A DNA stretch of 64,000 bases from Drosophila persimilis (lineage: Eukaryota; Arthropoda; Insecta; Diptera; Drosophilidae), in contig NW_020825369.1 of the NCBI RefSeq assembly GCF_003286085.1, positions 310,001-374,000 on the forward strand, in the 5' to 3' direction. The notes beneath the pieces were generated by a model that saw only the letters and a program-made list of their open reading frames with translations, was not told the origin of the DNA and did no database searches. A program made the translations under genes and the position numbers. This document shows positions 37,501 through 51,201 of the stretch, piece by piece. The stretch's first letter is position 1. Every line of letters begins with the position of its first letter.

Positions 37501-38190
37501 AGTGGCTGAGGCAGAGTGGCACTGTGGCTGTGTTGCAGCCCGCGTACTTGGGCTGGCATCCGACCGAACCAACCATCAGGCATCAAACGCAGCTTAGGCG
37601 CGATGAGCCATGCCGACGACATCCTTCCCCTCCTGCCTTCTTGCCGACAATGCTTGTCACCGCTACCTTCCTCCCCCCCACTCCCTACCACTACACTACC
37701 CTTTTGCATGTGTGTGTCGCCCTGTTTTTGGCCACATTTTGGCCGCCGTTTTCCGCGGCTTCGCGACTCTGCATCTTTGGTTGGGTTCCTAAAAGTCGGC
37801 GAAAGCATGGAAACGAACTACGGATACCCTAAATGATGGAATGTCTGAGAGCTGAACGCAATGAGGGATCCCTTTTCAAAGAGTTCCCTTCCCATTCCCA
37901 GTAGTGAATACAACACACGAGTGACACAAGAAAGTATCTAGCAGACCGTCGGACGAATACAGCAACAAAAATGCTTAATAGTAAAGAAGAGAGAACAGAC
38001 GAACGAAAAACGATGCCAAAAATGTGCGTGTGAGCGTGTCGCAATCGCGTCAATCTCCATCTCAAGAGGCACGAGATGAACAAAATCACCAAAAACAATT
38101 GGAACGGAGACAAATTTAGTATGTATATCTCTATTATATAAAAAGGTTTTGGGCGGTCGTCGTCGTCGGCCGATATCTTGTTCAAAGGCA
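31561..38190. other. Intergenic DNA, no gene seen
   Basis: No protein-like open frame or RNA gene was recognised. It contains a GGATAC/GGATAT array at about 33177-33222, GT-rich DNA near 32585-32612, a perfect 14-bp palindrome around GGCGCC at 34405-34418, a CT tract followed by a TATA-like box near 35026, and the self-complementary triplet array at 36450-36560. ORFs such as those at 36.0-36.4 kb overlap in several frames and run through purine-rich low-complexity DNA. Confidence 0.55.
36450..36560. repeat. Self-complementary hexamer array
   Basis: CGACTCCAACTCC-type units, then a CCACAT core (36500-36525), then the near reverse complement of the first arm (GGAGTCGTAGTCGGAGTTGG). Confidence 0.75.
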
Positions 38191-41100
38191 TACATATGTG
38201 GGCAAAAATTAAAAGCTAAATAGTTTCTCCACGTAAACTTTTGATAAATCGCGGTCCATCCAAGGTATTTCTTTGTTATTTGAGAAAGTGAGACCGGCGT
38301 TACATAAATATATAATTTAATTTCAAACAAAACTCTAGATGCAAAAAAGTTTGAATAAACGCGAAATACCCGCCAAGAGACATAGTTATTCTACAAGTAT
38401 GTGGAGATTACGTTAAGTGAAACTTTAATATAAATGCCGCGCACTCTTTGTGCACGTATTATGGATGCACATGTATCCATGTTGTTGGTCACAGTATTGA
38501 CTGTCTCCAAGCTACAGAAGTAATATTCAGTTTGAGCGTCTGACAGATACAAAGGCACGAGTACGAGTATCTTTGTGATGGCTGCTAATGCTGTACTCAT
38601 GCCCGGACTCTGCTCGATTCCCATCCTCCACCGTCGCCGCTTCTTGGCTGGTATTCGTGTCCCGCCAGCATTTAGCATAGCATCATCGTCATGCCCCTCC
38701 TCCGCTGCCATCACGCGGCAACTGCTTTTGGCGCAACTAATTTTTCTCCTGTGTTTTCCCGGTCTTGTCCGTGGCTCTTTTCGGTTGCAGCTATTGCATT
38801 ATGCATCTTATGCATCCGCCAGGGCTGACTCGAGTCGAGGCAAGTCGGGTCGAGGAGCGTGTAGCGTGTAGCGTAGCCCTCCATTGTTCCCAGGCGCTGA
38901 GCAATGTTAACGCTTGCAACATCTATTTTGCATGGCAATCCCCCCCGATTCTGCTTCGCCCTGCTCCCCCGCTCCCCCGCTCCCCTGCTCAGCTGCTCCC
39001 CTTGCCCCTCCCAGTTGGTAAACGTAATGCCAATTTGGTGCACTCCACTTGCTCTACTCGGATAGCTCGCAGGCGTTGGCTTCTTGGTTGCCTTGGCTTT
39101 TGGTTTTGCTTTGCAGATGCCTCTTGTGGCTCTGGTTCTGGCTCTGGCTGTAGCTCTGGCTCCTGCTCCGGCTCCGCAACTTTCGACAAGCAGAGTTAAC
39201 TTCATAGTTTTTGTGCCCCAAAGCAAATTGAGTGATTATCAGTTTGGCTCACCTGAAGGAGGAAGCGGGATTTCCAGTTGAAACTGCGTGTGGGTAAAAT
39301 CTTCTTGGCTACGCTTTAATTATGAACTGGAATGAACTCTTGCTTGCCTTGGATCTGCACAGTTTTTGACAAACCAACTTTGCATATTAATTGAATTAGT
39401 TCCAGTCTCGTTGGGTGTTGGGACTGGGGTCAACAGTCAGTCAACAACCTGTAAAATATTATTTGCCAGATCGAATGGATTCCCAAGGAAGAAAGACAAA
39501 GATGAAAAGAAAAGCAATGAAATGACCTCTCGGCAATGTTATGAAAATATTCGTAGCTTCTTGGTTGAAAGTTAGTCCAAGCCGAAACCTGATCGAACCC
39601 CAACAGGAAACTGCTCTCTGAGGTAGGTTATCGTTCACCAATTACCTGATTGTATAAACGATAACATCAGCAGGAGCAGCAACATCTTCTAAAAACATAC
39701 ATTTACCCCATACGATACCCATAACCACAACACTACTAAAACACAACTCGATGACTGGCTCTGGCTAACCTCAAACTGAAATACGGAGTCCTGCAAAATG
39801 CTGCACATTGCCAGCACGGCGCACGAGAAATGCATAAGCACAAATTAAAACCATAAAATATTTGCAATCCCAACAGGACGACGATGCAAACAACTAAATG
39901 GAAAGCCGAAGGGAAATACTCGTAAATTCCCCTGAGAGAGAAGCGGGGCACCGCAAAATCAAGCAAAGTACAGTTTGCATTAAAAAAATTAAAGTGGAAA
40001 GTGTGGAAAGGAGTTGAGAGAGAAACTTCTACGACCTGGCTTCTGATATGCTGGTACAGTAATTGACTAGTTGTGTAAGTTTAATTCATTTGCTTACTGC
40101 TAAATTATGTCCAGACCAAATCAAGCTTTGTCAAGTAAACCCAGTACACTGACAGAAAAATGGCATTGTAAAAGAATCTCAGCCATATAGCGGGCAGGTC
40201 CTAGAAATGAAACCGTTGCTCGGTTTTGACTTTAACAATTGAGAATATTTGTAGAGTTTGCGCTGCGGAGTTCCGCGTGTAGCAGGGCCTGCAGATGATG
40301 ATGGCGTAGTCACGCACGTCACAGTCAGATTCAAAAGAAAGCCACGGCCAATGCCCATCTCTACTTGGGACGATGTTCCTGTCGATCCTCCTGTCCTGTC
40401 CTTCTGGCCACTTTCAATGCCGTAGCAAGCCACTTAACAACTGCCGCCCCAAGCTGCCGGCTTAAGTAAAGGAGTAAGCAAGAGGGGCCGGTGCCGGGGC
40501 AGGGGCAGGTGCAGGGACAGGAGCAGAGTCGAGCCATATTTATGTTTTCATAGCTAGAGGGCGGATGGCAGCTGAATGAGTTCTTCAGCCTTTATCTTTT
40601 TCCTGAGCATTTTGTCAATTCCACATGCAAGACGTTTTCATTGCCAACTGCAGACTCGAATTACTCCTACGGGGCGAATATCCCGAGCACGGAACGTGCC
40701 CAAGTCGTCCTCGACCAGGATATGCAGGGATAGACGGATTCCAAATGCATACGGAATGCTGCAGTGGAGATAAAAGCAGGGAGCACACAACAGAAAAACA
40801 AACATTGTGCATCCTGCAGAGATGGCCAATGAAGGGGGGACGGATGGCTTCGTGACTCACGGCCGACTCAAAGCATCGTATCCCTGCACATCCACAGAGT
40901 CCTTCCGAAAGGACAATTCACGCTTTCATCTCTCGGCTGCGAGGGTATCCTATTATCCCCGACATGCGCCTCACATGAAGAGTCGAGCAAGTCATCAGAA
41001 TTCATAGTCTGTCTTTTTTGTATATCTTTCCCTCGCCCTCTATTCCCTCTATCCCCACCAGCCCCTCGTTCCCACTACTGGTTGCAATTGCAAGTTGCAG

Positions 41101-44100
41101 CGTCAAATGCAAAATGTGATTTAATGCCCCTTGGTGTGGCATGCTAATGAGGCCAGGAAAGTTTCTTCTTTCTGCCGGCGCTGCAACTTTTCCCTGGCAC
41201 GTGCCTGCCCCAAGTCCAAGTCCAAGTCAGAGTCGGAGTCGGAGCTGGTACCGATTCGGGGACGGCACAGGGTCACCCTGTTGGCTAAAAATTCTGCCTA
41301 GCTGTGTGTGTGTCGGGCATAAGGGTATGAGTACGAGTACGAGTGTATTTGGAATTACATGCTAAATAGTTTCAGTTTCCCCTTCGAGTTGAGTTATGAA
41401 CCCGTCCGTCGTGCTAATTGTGTGGCCAGGCCTGCTCAACTGAAGAGTAAGGCCAGGCCAGGCCAGACCAGGCCGGTACTGGACGTGGACGTGACTGGAT
41501 GTGCATGTGCTCTCAAGGAACTTTTCTGCAGTTCTCCAAAACGTGTGTGTGTTTCTGGGAGACTTCGTTGGGGGCCTGAAGTTGGGTGTACAATTTATGG
41601 CATGCGGGGAAGAAAAAAGCGACGTATCTTTTGAGAATCCGATGTACGTGGCCCCAGGACTTATCCTAGTGCTACAAGATTTAGTTATATTTAATGCACT
41701 GATATATATACATATATAATATATAATAATTGATTTTTAATTCTAAACATTTGATTAATCTCTATTGATTTATTTGAATTATAATCTATTACTTTTATAT
41801 TTTAATGAGAATATTTTGGTATTGTTTTGATTTAATTTTATTTAAAGTTACAGTTTTTGTTTTGGTTTTGTGATTGTGATTGTGTGTTAAATTTTAGCAG
41901 ACGTATATTCATCCCATATCTGATGGACACTGGAGAGCAGCTCTCTTCTACTTTGGCTTGATGAGCAGAGTATTTCTATTTCTATCCATAATCAATAATA
42001 ACTTCTTTCGTCAGTGGGTTTTCGGTTCCGCAACAATGCAAGTGATGACTGTACCATGTTCTATTCGTTTTTCTATGGCAATCTCCGTCTAAACCATTTA
42101 ATCCCGCACATTTTACAACTTCCCCAAAAGTACTCTCCCCTCTGGCCAAACTTTTCATTTAATTGCTCTTGCAGACAGGGAAAACTGTTGGAAAAACTGC
42201 CGCTTATCGTTTGATTTTCATTGCAGTCGCTCGGAACTTGACTGAGAAGTTTAAGTGCAGCAAACAGAAAAAAAACAATGAGCAATGCCACAGAGAAACC
42301 GAGGGAAAGAGAGAGGCCGAGTGGGAAAAAGATGAGCTTGAGATCTCTCTGAACTGAAATCCTTTCTGTGCTCACTCCCCCTTACCCTCTACCGCCGGGG
42401 ACCACAATTAAGCGCAGACCAAGTGCAGCTCATTAGAAAGAAGAGTACGTATACGAGTTGGTGGAAGAGAAAAGAGAAAAGTAGAAAAGCTCACCACTTG
42501 AGGGATTCTTTGAAACTTTCCCGCGAACACCCACACTTCCATTCCGTCCACGCCCATTCACTCAGCTTCCGCCTGCCTCTGCCCCTGCTCCCAGGGGGGG
42601 TGGATAGCAGTCTGGGTTTGTCCGTCTGTCTTCATTTGCTGACGCCCTGTCAAAGCTGCCTGTTACGATGACAAACATTGTCAACGCCCCTGGCCAACGT
42701 CATCATCAATGTCAGTGGCGCGTCCCCGTTCCCCGCACTTCACCCCACCCCAGCCTCGTCATCTCCTACTCCTTTGGGAGGGATGCCATGCCTCAGCCCC
42801 CCGTTAGGCATCACTCAACTTGTGCTGGAAGTTTTCTTTTCTGGTTTTGTTTTTGGTGTGTCGGGGAGCTGGCCCATCAATTTCCATAAGTTGTCGTAAA
42901 AGCAGAGTGTTACCATATCTCGTACTATATCTGTATTGGGTTTGATGGCCATTAGAGCCACCGGGCGACAGTTTTAATGGCGTTTGATTTAAATTTTATG
43001 CGCGTTTGTCATTAAATATTACGAGCATTGTTGTTGGTCGCCAGCTGGTGGGAAATGCCGTGAATGCTCGTTACTCGTAGGCGTAACAAGTTGAGTAACT
43101 GTCGGGAAAGAGGAGCAGGAGGAGCCAGAGGAGCTGCTCGAATCGCTGACAGTATAACCGAGATCCTCTTACAGCTGAGCAATGGATGAGCTGTAAGCAT
43201 TTCCACTAGCAGTTTGCTCCCTTCCCCTCTCTATTTTCCTTCACGTTTACAGTTTGCCAGCCATTGGACTCAGCAAATACAGTTTAAGCTTAATTCAGTT
43301 TTCAATACTCCATCCGCACTCCTATCACGTTCCGTCCATTCTCTCCCCGCACCCCATCCTCTTTAATAAGGTAATAATAAAATACAGATTTATTTCCCCC
43401 CTTTGGGTATCGAAAATTAAGCCAATTTTAATTAGACCTCTCTCCCCCTCGCTTTCTCTCTCTCTCGCAGTCTCTCTCAGGCAATTCCTCTCAAAAATTA
43501 TGCACTTAATATGTTCGCATTGCAAATTATAATATGCAAATGAATGTTGCCTATATTTTGGGCGCTGCTCCCGCCACTCGCTTCAATACTGCCAGCCTTT
43601 TCCCTCCCACAGCATTCATATGAAAGGCACGTAATCGAAATGAGCGCTAACAATTCTTGCCGTTCAATTACGGAAATGGTCGGTCGGGAGTGGGAGCGGG
43701 AGCGGAAGAGCTTTAATGCCAATGTTAACTAATTACTCAATATACATAAGTGCACGTGCACTCATGTATGTGTCTGCAAAGTGTTGTATGTGTGGGTATG
43801 TGGAAACATAACGTCCAGATGTACTATTTTGAAGAGCAACAGACCAAGGCAACAAAAAACTGAAGGGAGAAGGCAACGAAGGCAAGGCTTCTCGCTGATG
43901 CTGAAATTGTACAAGTAGGGGTATTTCCCCCACGCTCTATCTTTTCGGAGCATCAAACATCACGTTAAAGCGCACTCACTAGTGCTGAGCGTAAACTAAG
44001 ACCCGAAAGGGAGAGAATACACCACCGTGTATCATGATCTGTTGTGATCTCTCACTCTCACGGTCGCCAGAAGGTCGAGAGTAATCTGCGTAGAGTGATT

Positions 44101-46200
44101 GAAAGAAAGGGATACTTGCACTGCCTTGCCCTATCATAAAGGGCCGAAGTGTTACGAATTGAAAGCTTCTTCTGCATTCACAGCATAACATTAAATATGT
44201 CACCGAGCCGAGCCGAGCCGAGCCAAGCCGCACCGTGCCACACCCCCTTCCACTGTGTATCTTTTCTGCTGTCAATTTTCAAGTGACAATTTCGCACACA
44301 TACCAACAAACCAAAGCTTCTTTACTCACCATTCACTTACTACCACCAGTACAACCACCACCCTTGCTCCCCTCCTCCCCCCTTTAAGCAAATGCTATGC
44401 AATTTGGTCCTTTGATATGCGAGACAGCCGTACAAAGAGCGTGTCGCGTGTATTGGGCGAAGAGGGGGAGGATGAAGAAGGATGGTACCAGCAATGACAG
44501 CAGTCGCACATTTCTTTTTTTACTTCGATGTGCTCCAAATATCTTTAGAATAGTCTCCACGGCACTCAAATGAATGTCGTCGTAAGTAGTCTCCTGTCAC
44601 AGGATTCAATGGTAGAGATGGGCAAAAGATACGGTGATACGGCGGAATGCTGTGACTAACGGAGACACTGGAATCTGGGGAAATAGCTTACTTAATAAAC
44701 AGCTTACCCGATTTTCCTCAGATTCGATTGGACTGCCAGAGATCGCATATCATATCACATTTATTTCAAATAACCTTCGTAAATTGTTTCCAATCCAAAA
44801 ATGCATTTCCTATCGACACTTTCACCAGAAAATCTATCAGGAAAATTCTTTACTTTCAGCCAGTTTCCCTCGCAAAAGTGATTGGATCATAATCAAATTC
44901 ATTCTGTTTTATTGTGAGTAGCTCAATCCACCAGTTAGTTCATCACTTTCCTCGACATTTTCCATCTTTCGAATGTCAACGATGATGATGACGATTGTAC
45001 GATGGTGATGCTGATGACGATGATGAATCGCTGGCGTGACATGCGTTGATCGAAAGTCATCCCAGCTCTTCCCTTTCACGATTTTCAATTTCGCCCCACA
45101 TATAAATAAGTTTGAATTTAAAAATAAATATTCACAGCAGCTGTATAGAGAGAATGAGGCGATTCTGGGGAAAATGAGGGGTAGCTGGGTAAACATACGA
45201 ATATATGTTGTGTAATGTGCCTTATGTACTCTTCAATTCGTTTGCCGTCGGAAGCTTCGATGGGAAGAAGTTCCCTCCAGTGATTGCCAAAGAGGAGGGC
45301 ATCGGATCGGGTACTAGTTGAGTTTATTTTGATTGATTTTTGTTTGCCATTTGGCATGGTATGTGGTGGCATTGTTGGGTATACGAATTATTTGCCTGCT
45401 GGCTTGGAACCCATAGATGGGCCATAATGGAGTTAAGCTAGACGGGAAAATCGTTGAATGACACAGAGCTGCTATGTGGATGATAGTTTAGGGATGACAA
45501 TATAATAGTCTATTTTATCTCTTTTACATTTACTTCAATTTAAAATGCAGTGCGACAGGAAATATAATTCCTTCCTCTTTAAATGGTCTACGGTCCTCCA
45601 GCTCTTACACACGTATAGTGTTTTCTATCGCACACAAGCTAAATCTGTTCATTCAAAGCGTTTATCAAAATGGCAACATGGAAATCTGCGGCACCAGTCC
45701 CTCACACGCCTTTCCCCACGCCATCCCATCCATCTCTATCGCCTGTCATTAAATTATGCATTTGTGCAATCACTTCCTAAAATATTCAAAGGACGGGAAG
45801 CAAGAGGGGAAGCAGGACATTCTGCACGTCTCATGCCGCATTGCAATGTGGCAAGCTTACGAAAATTCACCCGCTCCTCCCCTTGAACAGGGAAAGTTTG
45901 CTGGGAGATGGGGCTGCGCTTGATTTGCGCTCATGCAACTCTGCTCTGCCCCGCTCTCCTCCATGCGCCGCCAGTGTCCTCGTTGTTAGCGCTCACATGC
46001 CGGAAGTTGATAAAGTGCCTGGCAAGGCACAGGAATTCCGCGGCCTGTCGAGCGTCTCCTGTTCCGTTCCGTTCCGTTTCGTTCCGTTGCATGCTCGACT
46101 CGACTCGGCTCGGCTCGGCTTTGCTCGGCGCTTTCGCGTGTTCATTAAAATATTACTCACATGCAGCTAAAGACGGAAATGCATTAGGGTAGCTCCCTGC
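38191..46200. other. Intergenic DNA, no convincing gene
   Basis: Mostly unremarkable AT-rich DNA with short arrays: CTGGCT at 39123-39172, AAGTCC/GAGTCGG at 41207-41245, GAGCC at 44201-44226, GTTCC and CTCGG at 46055-46130. A possible dispersed-repeat copy lies at 44063-44110. Two neighbouring minus-strand open frames at 44909-45372 have somewhat protein-like composition and are discussed as a finding, but the second runs through a GAT-repeat tract. Confidence 0.5.
44063..44110 (+). repeat. Possible second dispersed repeat, copy B
   Basis: Partner of 7084-7138, with the same GTCGCCAGA block, the same 20-base gap to AGAGTG and a nearby GAAAGAAAGGGA. Low-complexity drift could explain part of the match. 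Confidence 0.35.
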
Positions 46201-46255
46201 CACCGCTCTCTGCTGTTCATGCAACAGTTAAGTTTGCATCATATCATAATCACAA

Positions 46256-46289
46256 AGCACACACACACACACGCACACGCACACACACA
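46256..46289. repeat. (CA)n microsatellite with CG interruptions
   Basis: CA tract interrupted twice by CG, with Z-DNA potential. Confidence 0.9.
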
Positions 46290-49200
46290 AGCACGTACAC
46301 ATACTCTTATACACAGGCATATATCATCGTTATCTGAAAATCTAATTTGAATGCAGTCAAGCAGAATCCGTCCCTGTTATCAGTTCAATTTTGTAGTGTA
46401 ACGGAAGGGGGTATACAGGCCACGAGAACTCGAATTAACGTGTGATTAAACGAACACCGTGGAATCATATGTTGTCGTAGCCGAGGGAGGGATCTTAGAA
46501 CTTTTGATACTGGACGTATCACAGGGGTAAGTCTTGCATATTTTCTTACAATGAAGATGAATATTACAGGACTTTGAAAGTGTATTCCGGATCCGTTGCT
46601 GCGGCTCTATACTCTATATTTACCTCTTTCCGTCTTTCCGTTTATCGCTGGCCAGCTCCTGCTACCCGGTCATTTGCCAATGATGGCTGGCCATAAATCA
46701 CGCATACGCCACGTTGCACCCACGCTGCAAGCGTTGACAGTTCATTAAGTTGCGATCATTGGAAAGTCCCGCATTCGATGCGCGCTAAACTATTTTTATG
46801 CGCTTTTCATTCGTATTTGCTAAATTATTGCCGCGTGCGAGGTCTGCGCGAGAGGCGATAACGTTAATTATGCCACATAAATCAGAGGATAAGCGGGGAA
46901 GGGGATGGATATGGATGGTTCCAAAGATGAATGCAGCAAACAAAGCAAATCAAATTTAAAACCGAAAAATTAATTATAGTTGGAAAATTGGTTTGGCTGA
47001 AAAAGAAAGACCGTAGGACGTTAGTTAGTTATTAGAAAATTTTCCCACGATTTATGCGAAATTTATTGGGTAATTTTCCAGAGAACTGCATATTTGTTAT
47101 TCATGATGCTTCGTATGTTATTTGATTGATGAATGTTGCGGGAACAGCTGACAATTGAGAAATGTCTGGCTGAGACAGGCTTACAGGAATTCTGATTGTG
47201 TCCGGCCTTCGCCTGGGCCTCGTGTCGTATGAGCAATCTAATTGATTTCTCAATGCTAGTTACCAACACTGGCATGAGTTGCATTCTCTGATTGCGTACG
47301 AATACGTACGCTCAATATTATTGTGGGATTATTTCAATTAAAGTAATGAAACATGCACGAGACCAAGCTGGCTCAATGGGGCTTCCCAATTTCCCCCTCA
47401 CCAAGAACAATGCTGCCCCCAAAACTCAATTATGCATGCAATTTCCATTGGTCTGTTTTTCTGTGGCATAAGCTACACTAAACAACATGAAATGATTTTA
47501 AATAAATTTCAACACGAGAATGTGTTAACTGAATATAAATTTAATTTTCCCAGCTACACAGCAAGAAATTTCTTTTGTGTGCTAATCATCTCATCGCATT
47601 GCTCGCATACTTTTGCTGCTCAGTGTTGCACTCCACTCATAGGACGAATGTGGCAAATACAAGCATAAAGAAAGTCAGGGCCCCGGGCCAACGGAGGAGT
47701 CTATAAATTCGATGCCACAGCAGACCCCAAACGGAGATTGCTACTATTGTTTCTACTGCTGCTGCCACAGAATTTGTTGTTGCTGTTGTTGCTGCCGCAT
47801 TTGTTGTCATTTGTCTGAATGCGTGTTGTTGCGTAAGCGAGCCACTTCTGTTTATTATACATTATTATGCTCTCACATAAGAACATGCATACATACCTAG
47901 ATAATCCACATCAATATTATGTACACATGCACAGAAGCGTTTAAGCAGACAGTGCGTCTCGCAGCTATAAGGTGGTCTTAGGCAAATTGAAAACGTAAAT
48001 ATGCATCAAATTCATTTATGTTTTGTTATTGGATCTCGTATCGAATTGAATCGATAATTGAATTAAATTGAATTATCGCCTCTTATCGGATTAATTTCTA
48101 TGGCAGTGCTCTTACACTTGCGACACGCACCGTAATGTTGTGCATGTTTTTGAATGTGTATAAATGTACTAAGTTGGAAGCACTTGCAAATTGTTAACCA
48201 GTGCGTATGAGTGATATTTAATTATTATGACCCCAAAAACCACTTGGCAAAACGGACAACAGCCATAAAATGGCTTAGAATTATTGTGGTAAATGAAGGC
48301 TCCTTTGCAGAAGGATAGAATAGATTGAGCTCAGAGATTTAAAAGTGTCAATAGAATTTTTAAAACAAATATGCTCAGAAGTTTTGCGGATTTCAAGTCC
48401 TGCCCACCAGTTATTGCCTAGTATGCTCCATTAAGCCAACAAAAAACGATGCAATATAAATCGCTGAGAGCCCACTTCTGTTGGTTAATGTAAAAGCTCT
48501 CTAATGGGAACTAATTTACAACAAACTGTAAAAGTTTCGCCCTGCTGGAAAATGCATTGAGTGAGTCTCTGATGCGCCTATCGTGTCCATAATGCCAAGA
48601 GCCCGAAACTCAAATTACCCATTGCATGGGTCCAGAAATCAATAAATTCCATTTCATTCATTCAGTTGCACATCTCTCCATCTCCCGTACACCGTTTCTG
48701 CTCATCGGCGTAGCATTGTTCCCGTCCGTGGCTTTTGTTTATGTTTATTAGTAGTCTCTAAAGAGGCCCCAGCTCCAGCCCCAGCCTCCCCTCCCGCCTC
48801 TCCCTCGTCGCTGCACTAATTGGCCAGCGAAATTGGCTTACATATCCCCGGATGACCTCTTGAGCCCACCCAGTGTGCTCGACATTTCAGGCTGATTTGC
48901 ATTTGCACTCCGGGATTGAGATTTATGCGGGACTCGGGCTGGAGCTGGGATGGGATTGGAGGTTAACTTAAGGTCTCCGATGTTCGGCACCTTGTTTACA
49001 CGACTCTGGCAGAGAGGGATGCGGGGGCAAAACGTTTTGGTGTAGGTTTAGAGCTAAGTACGCTTTGCGGGGACTTGAGAGGTTTAGATGGTTCTAAATA
49101 TGGAGAAAGTAGAGTAGGCTACTGTGTTGCTAGGTGTATTCGTGGACTTTCAAGCTATAATACATATACCTATACTCGAATGGCAATCAAAAGAGTGCTC

Positions 49201-49801
49201 TCATAACCCTTTCCAACCTAATACCAACCAGCATTGTGGCGTCTTTAAGCAGAGGCCCTACCACACCACTGACTGATTGCCTGAACACAGGGCTGCCAGT
49301 GCATTCAAAGCACAGGAAGCTCTGGGAGCAAAAGTAAGATTCTTTCCTGCAGATCAGGAATTTATCAATTTAAACGGTTTTCTTTGGCAGCGCTCTGGAA
49401 AATCTCCAACCGCATTACAAAGCCATTTGAGGGCTTGCCGTGGCGCTTAATCAACGTGGGGTCCCGGCAAAAGGACATTCTAGCTGGCTGCGTGGCTGTC
49501 TGGCTGTCCCTCCAGGCGGGATGCAATCCGTAACGCAATCCCAGAGGCGCAGTTTAGCGAGCGAGTTTCCGTTTTGAGCGCCGTAATAAATTTCAAGCCC
49601 GGGACTTGACTTCAACGGGGTTGCATCCAGGGAGACCCATGCTTCATCTTCTTTTTCCACCGTCTCAGCTTCTTGTTCTTCTTCGCCATCTCCATCTCGT
49701 TCTCCCTCTCCTAGTTCTTCTTCCTTGCGGTTGCAGTCGCTTTGTTACGCTTGATTTACGCTAACAAGACATGAACGAATGGACACAGAGACAGATGTAC
49801 A

Positions 49802-49840
49802 GGGAGGGCCTTGGCCTGGGCCTGGGCCTGGGTCCGGGGG
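49802..49840 (+). repeat. GGGCCT G-quadruplex-prone array
   Basis: Six GGG or longer runs, mostly spaced by CCT. Confidence 0.85.
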
Positions 49841-51140
49841 CAGTTAGTGGTCTGGGGAGTGGTGAGGGGTGGGCAGGGGAGGGCAGGGGATGAGTAGTAC
49901 ACCCGGAGACATTTTAAATGTGGCGCAAGGAGCGATTACAGGTTGCCACCGTCCGATGGATGCACTGAACCCACACACAACCGCAGAAACCACAAATGAG
50001 GCGGGGCAGAGTAGGGTCTGCGGCGGGGGTCCGGATCCTGGCAGATTGCAGCCACTGCGGTGGATGGTGGATGGTGGGAGGACGGAGCGAGGTGTAAGCG
50101 TTGCCAATTCGAGCGAAAAGTTGGCGCACTTTTCCATTTCCGACCAAAAAATAAAGACAGGGAAGACGTGCCTCCCATAGAGATAGATATATATATATAT
50201 ATAAAGGGAGAGAAAGAGAGAGAAATAGGATGAAAAATAAATGTGGAGGGGGATAGAGGTAGTATCAGAAAAGAAAGAAATTTCAGGAAATTACAGGAAA
50301 ATGAAATAAATGAAGATGGATACGCAATTTGAATAGCATTGAATTGGTTCAGTGTGGTTGACAGACAGCCGATGGAACGCCAGAGACAACCAGTAGGAAG
50401 AGGGAGATTTTATTAAAGAGAGACAGTAAGAGAGAAAGGGAGAGGGAGACGCAGCGAAAGGAAGAGTAGCATACTTAATGACAAAGACAGAAACTTTTAT
50501 CAAGTTTCCCACTCTAATTGACGGGGAATTGAGGGAGTAATCGGCGAGAGAACGCACAGGGAGGGAGCTAAGGTGGCAACTCTAGTGGCAATTGCGGTCT
50601 GGCCTGTGGAAACTTTTATCTGGCCTTATCTCTTTCCCCTGAGCTGCTCTTGGTGTACTTTAAAAAAATGTCCAATAAATGAGCTCTTGCTCTTGCGTTC
50701 CCCGCTACGAGTATCCATGGCAATCAGCTTGATTAGACCTCATGCAATCAAATTGATCCTACCGCCAGACTTGTTTCCGTTGGCTGCCGAAAATGTTTTT
50801 ATGCTGCTGAAATTTTCCACTCGACGCGATGCAAATAACAAAACCAAAATTCGTTCAAATTTCATAGAATATTTTGTGCAATTTTAATAAACTACTTTGG
50901 GGCTGCCACCGCCGCCGGAACCAGCATCAACATTGGGTATTTCCCACAGCAATATGACTAATTGTGTAAACAGGAGCTACCAATATTTTGCAAATAATTA
51001 GGAAACATTTTTGCGCCATGTTGGCGAGTGGCCAGCATCCAGCAGCCAGCAGCTTCTGGCCCGTTCTATAATGTGGACCTTCGCTGTCCGTATTTCCATC
51101 CATGCAAACCACAATATCCTGGCAACGGTAATAAAGTTTC

Positions 51141-51155
51141 TCTCCCTGTCTCTCC

Positions 51156-51194
<39 letters not shown>

Positions 51195-51201
51195 TCTCTC
51201 T
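51141..51201. repeat. (CT)n microsatellite
   Basis: Long imperfect CT tract. Confidence 0.9.

Noticed and set aside
45545-45886. 113-codon + strand ORF
   Set aside because: Composition is mixed but there is no signal, domain, promoter or splice site that supports it; I do not recognise it.
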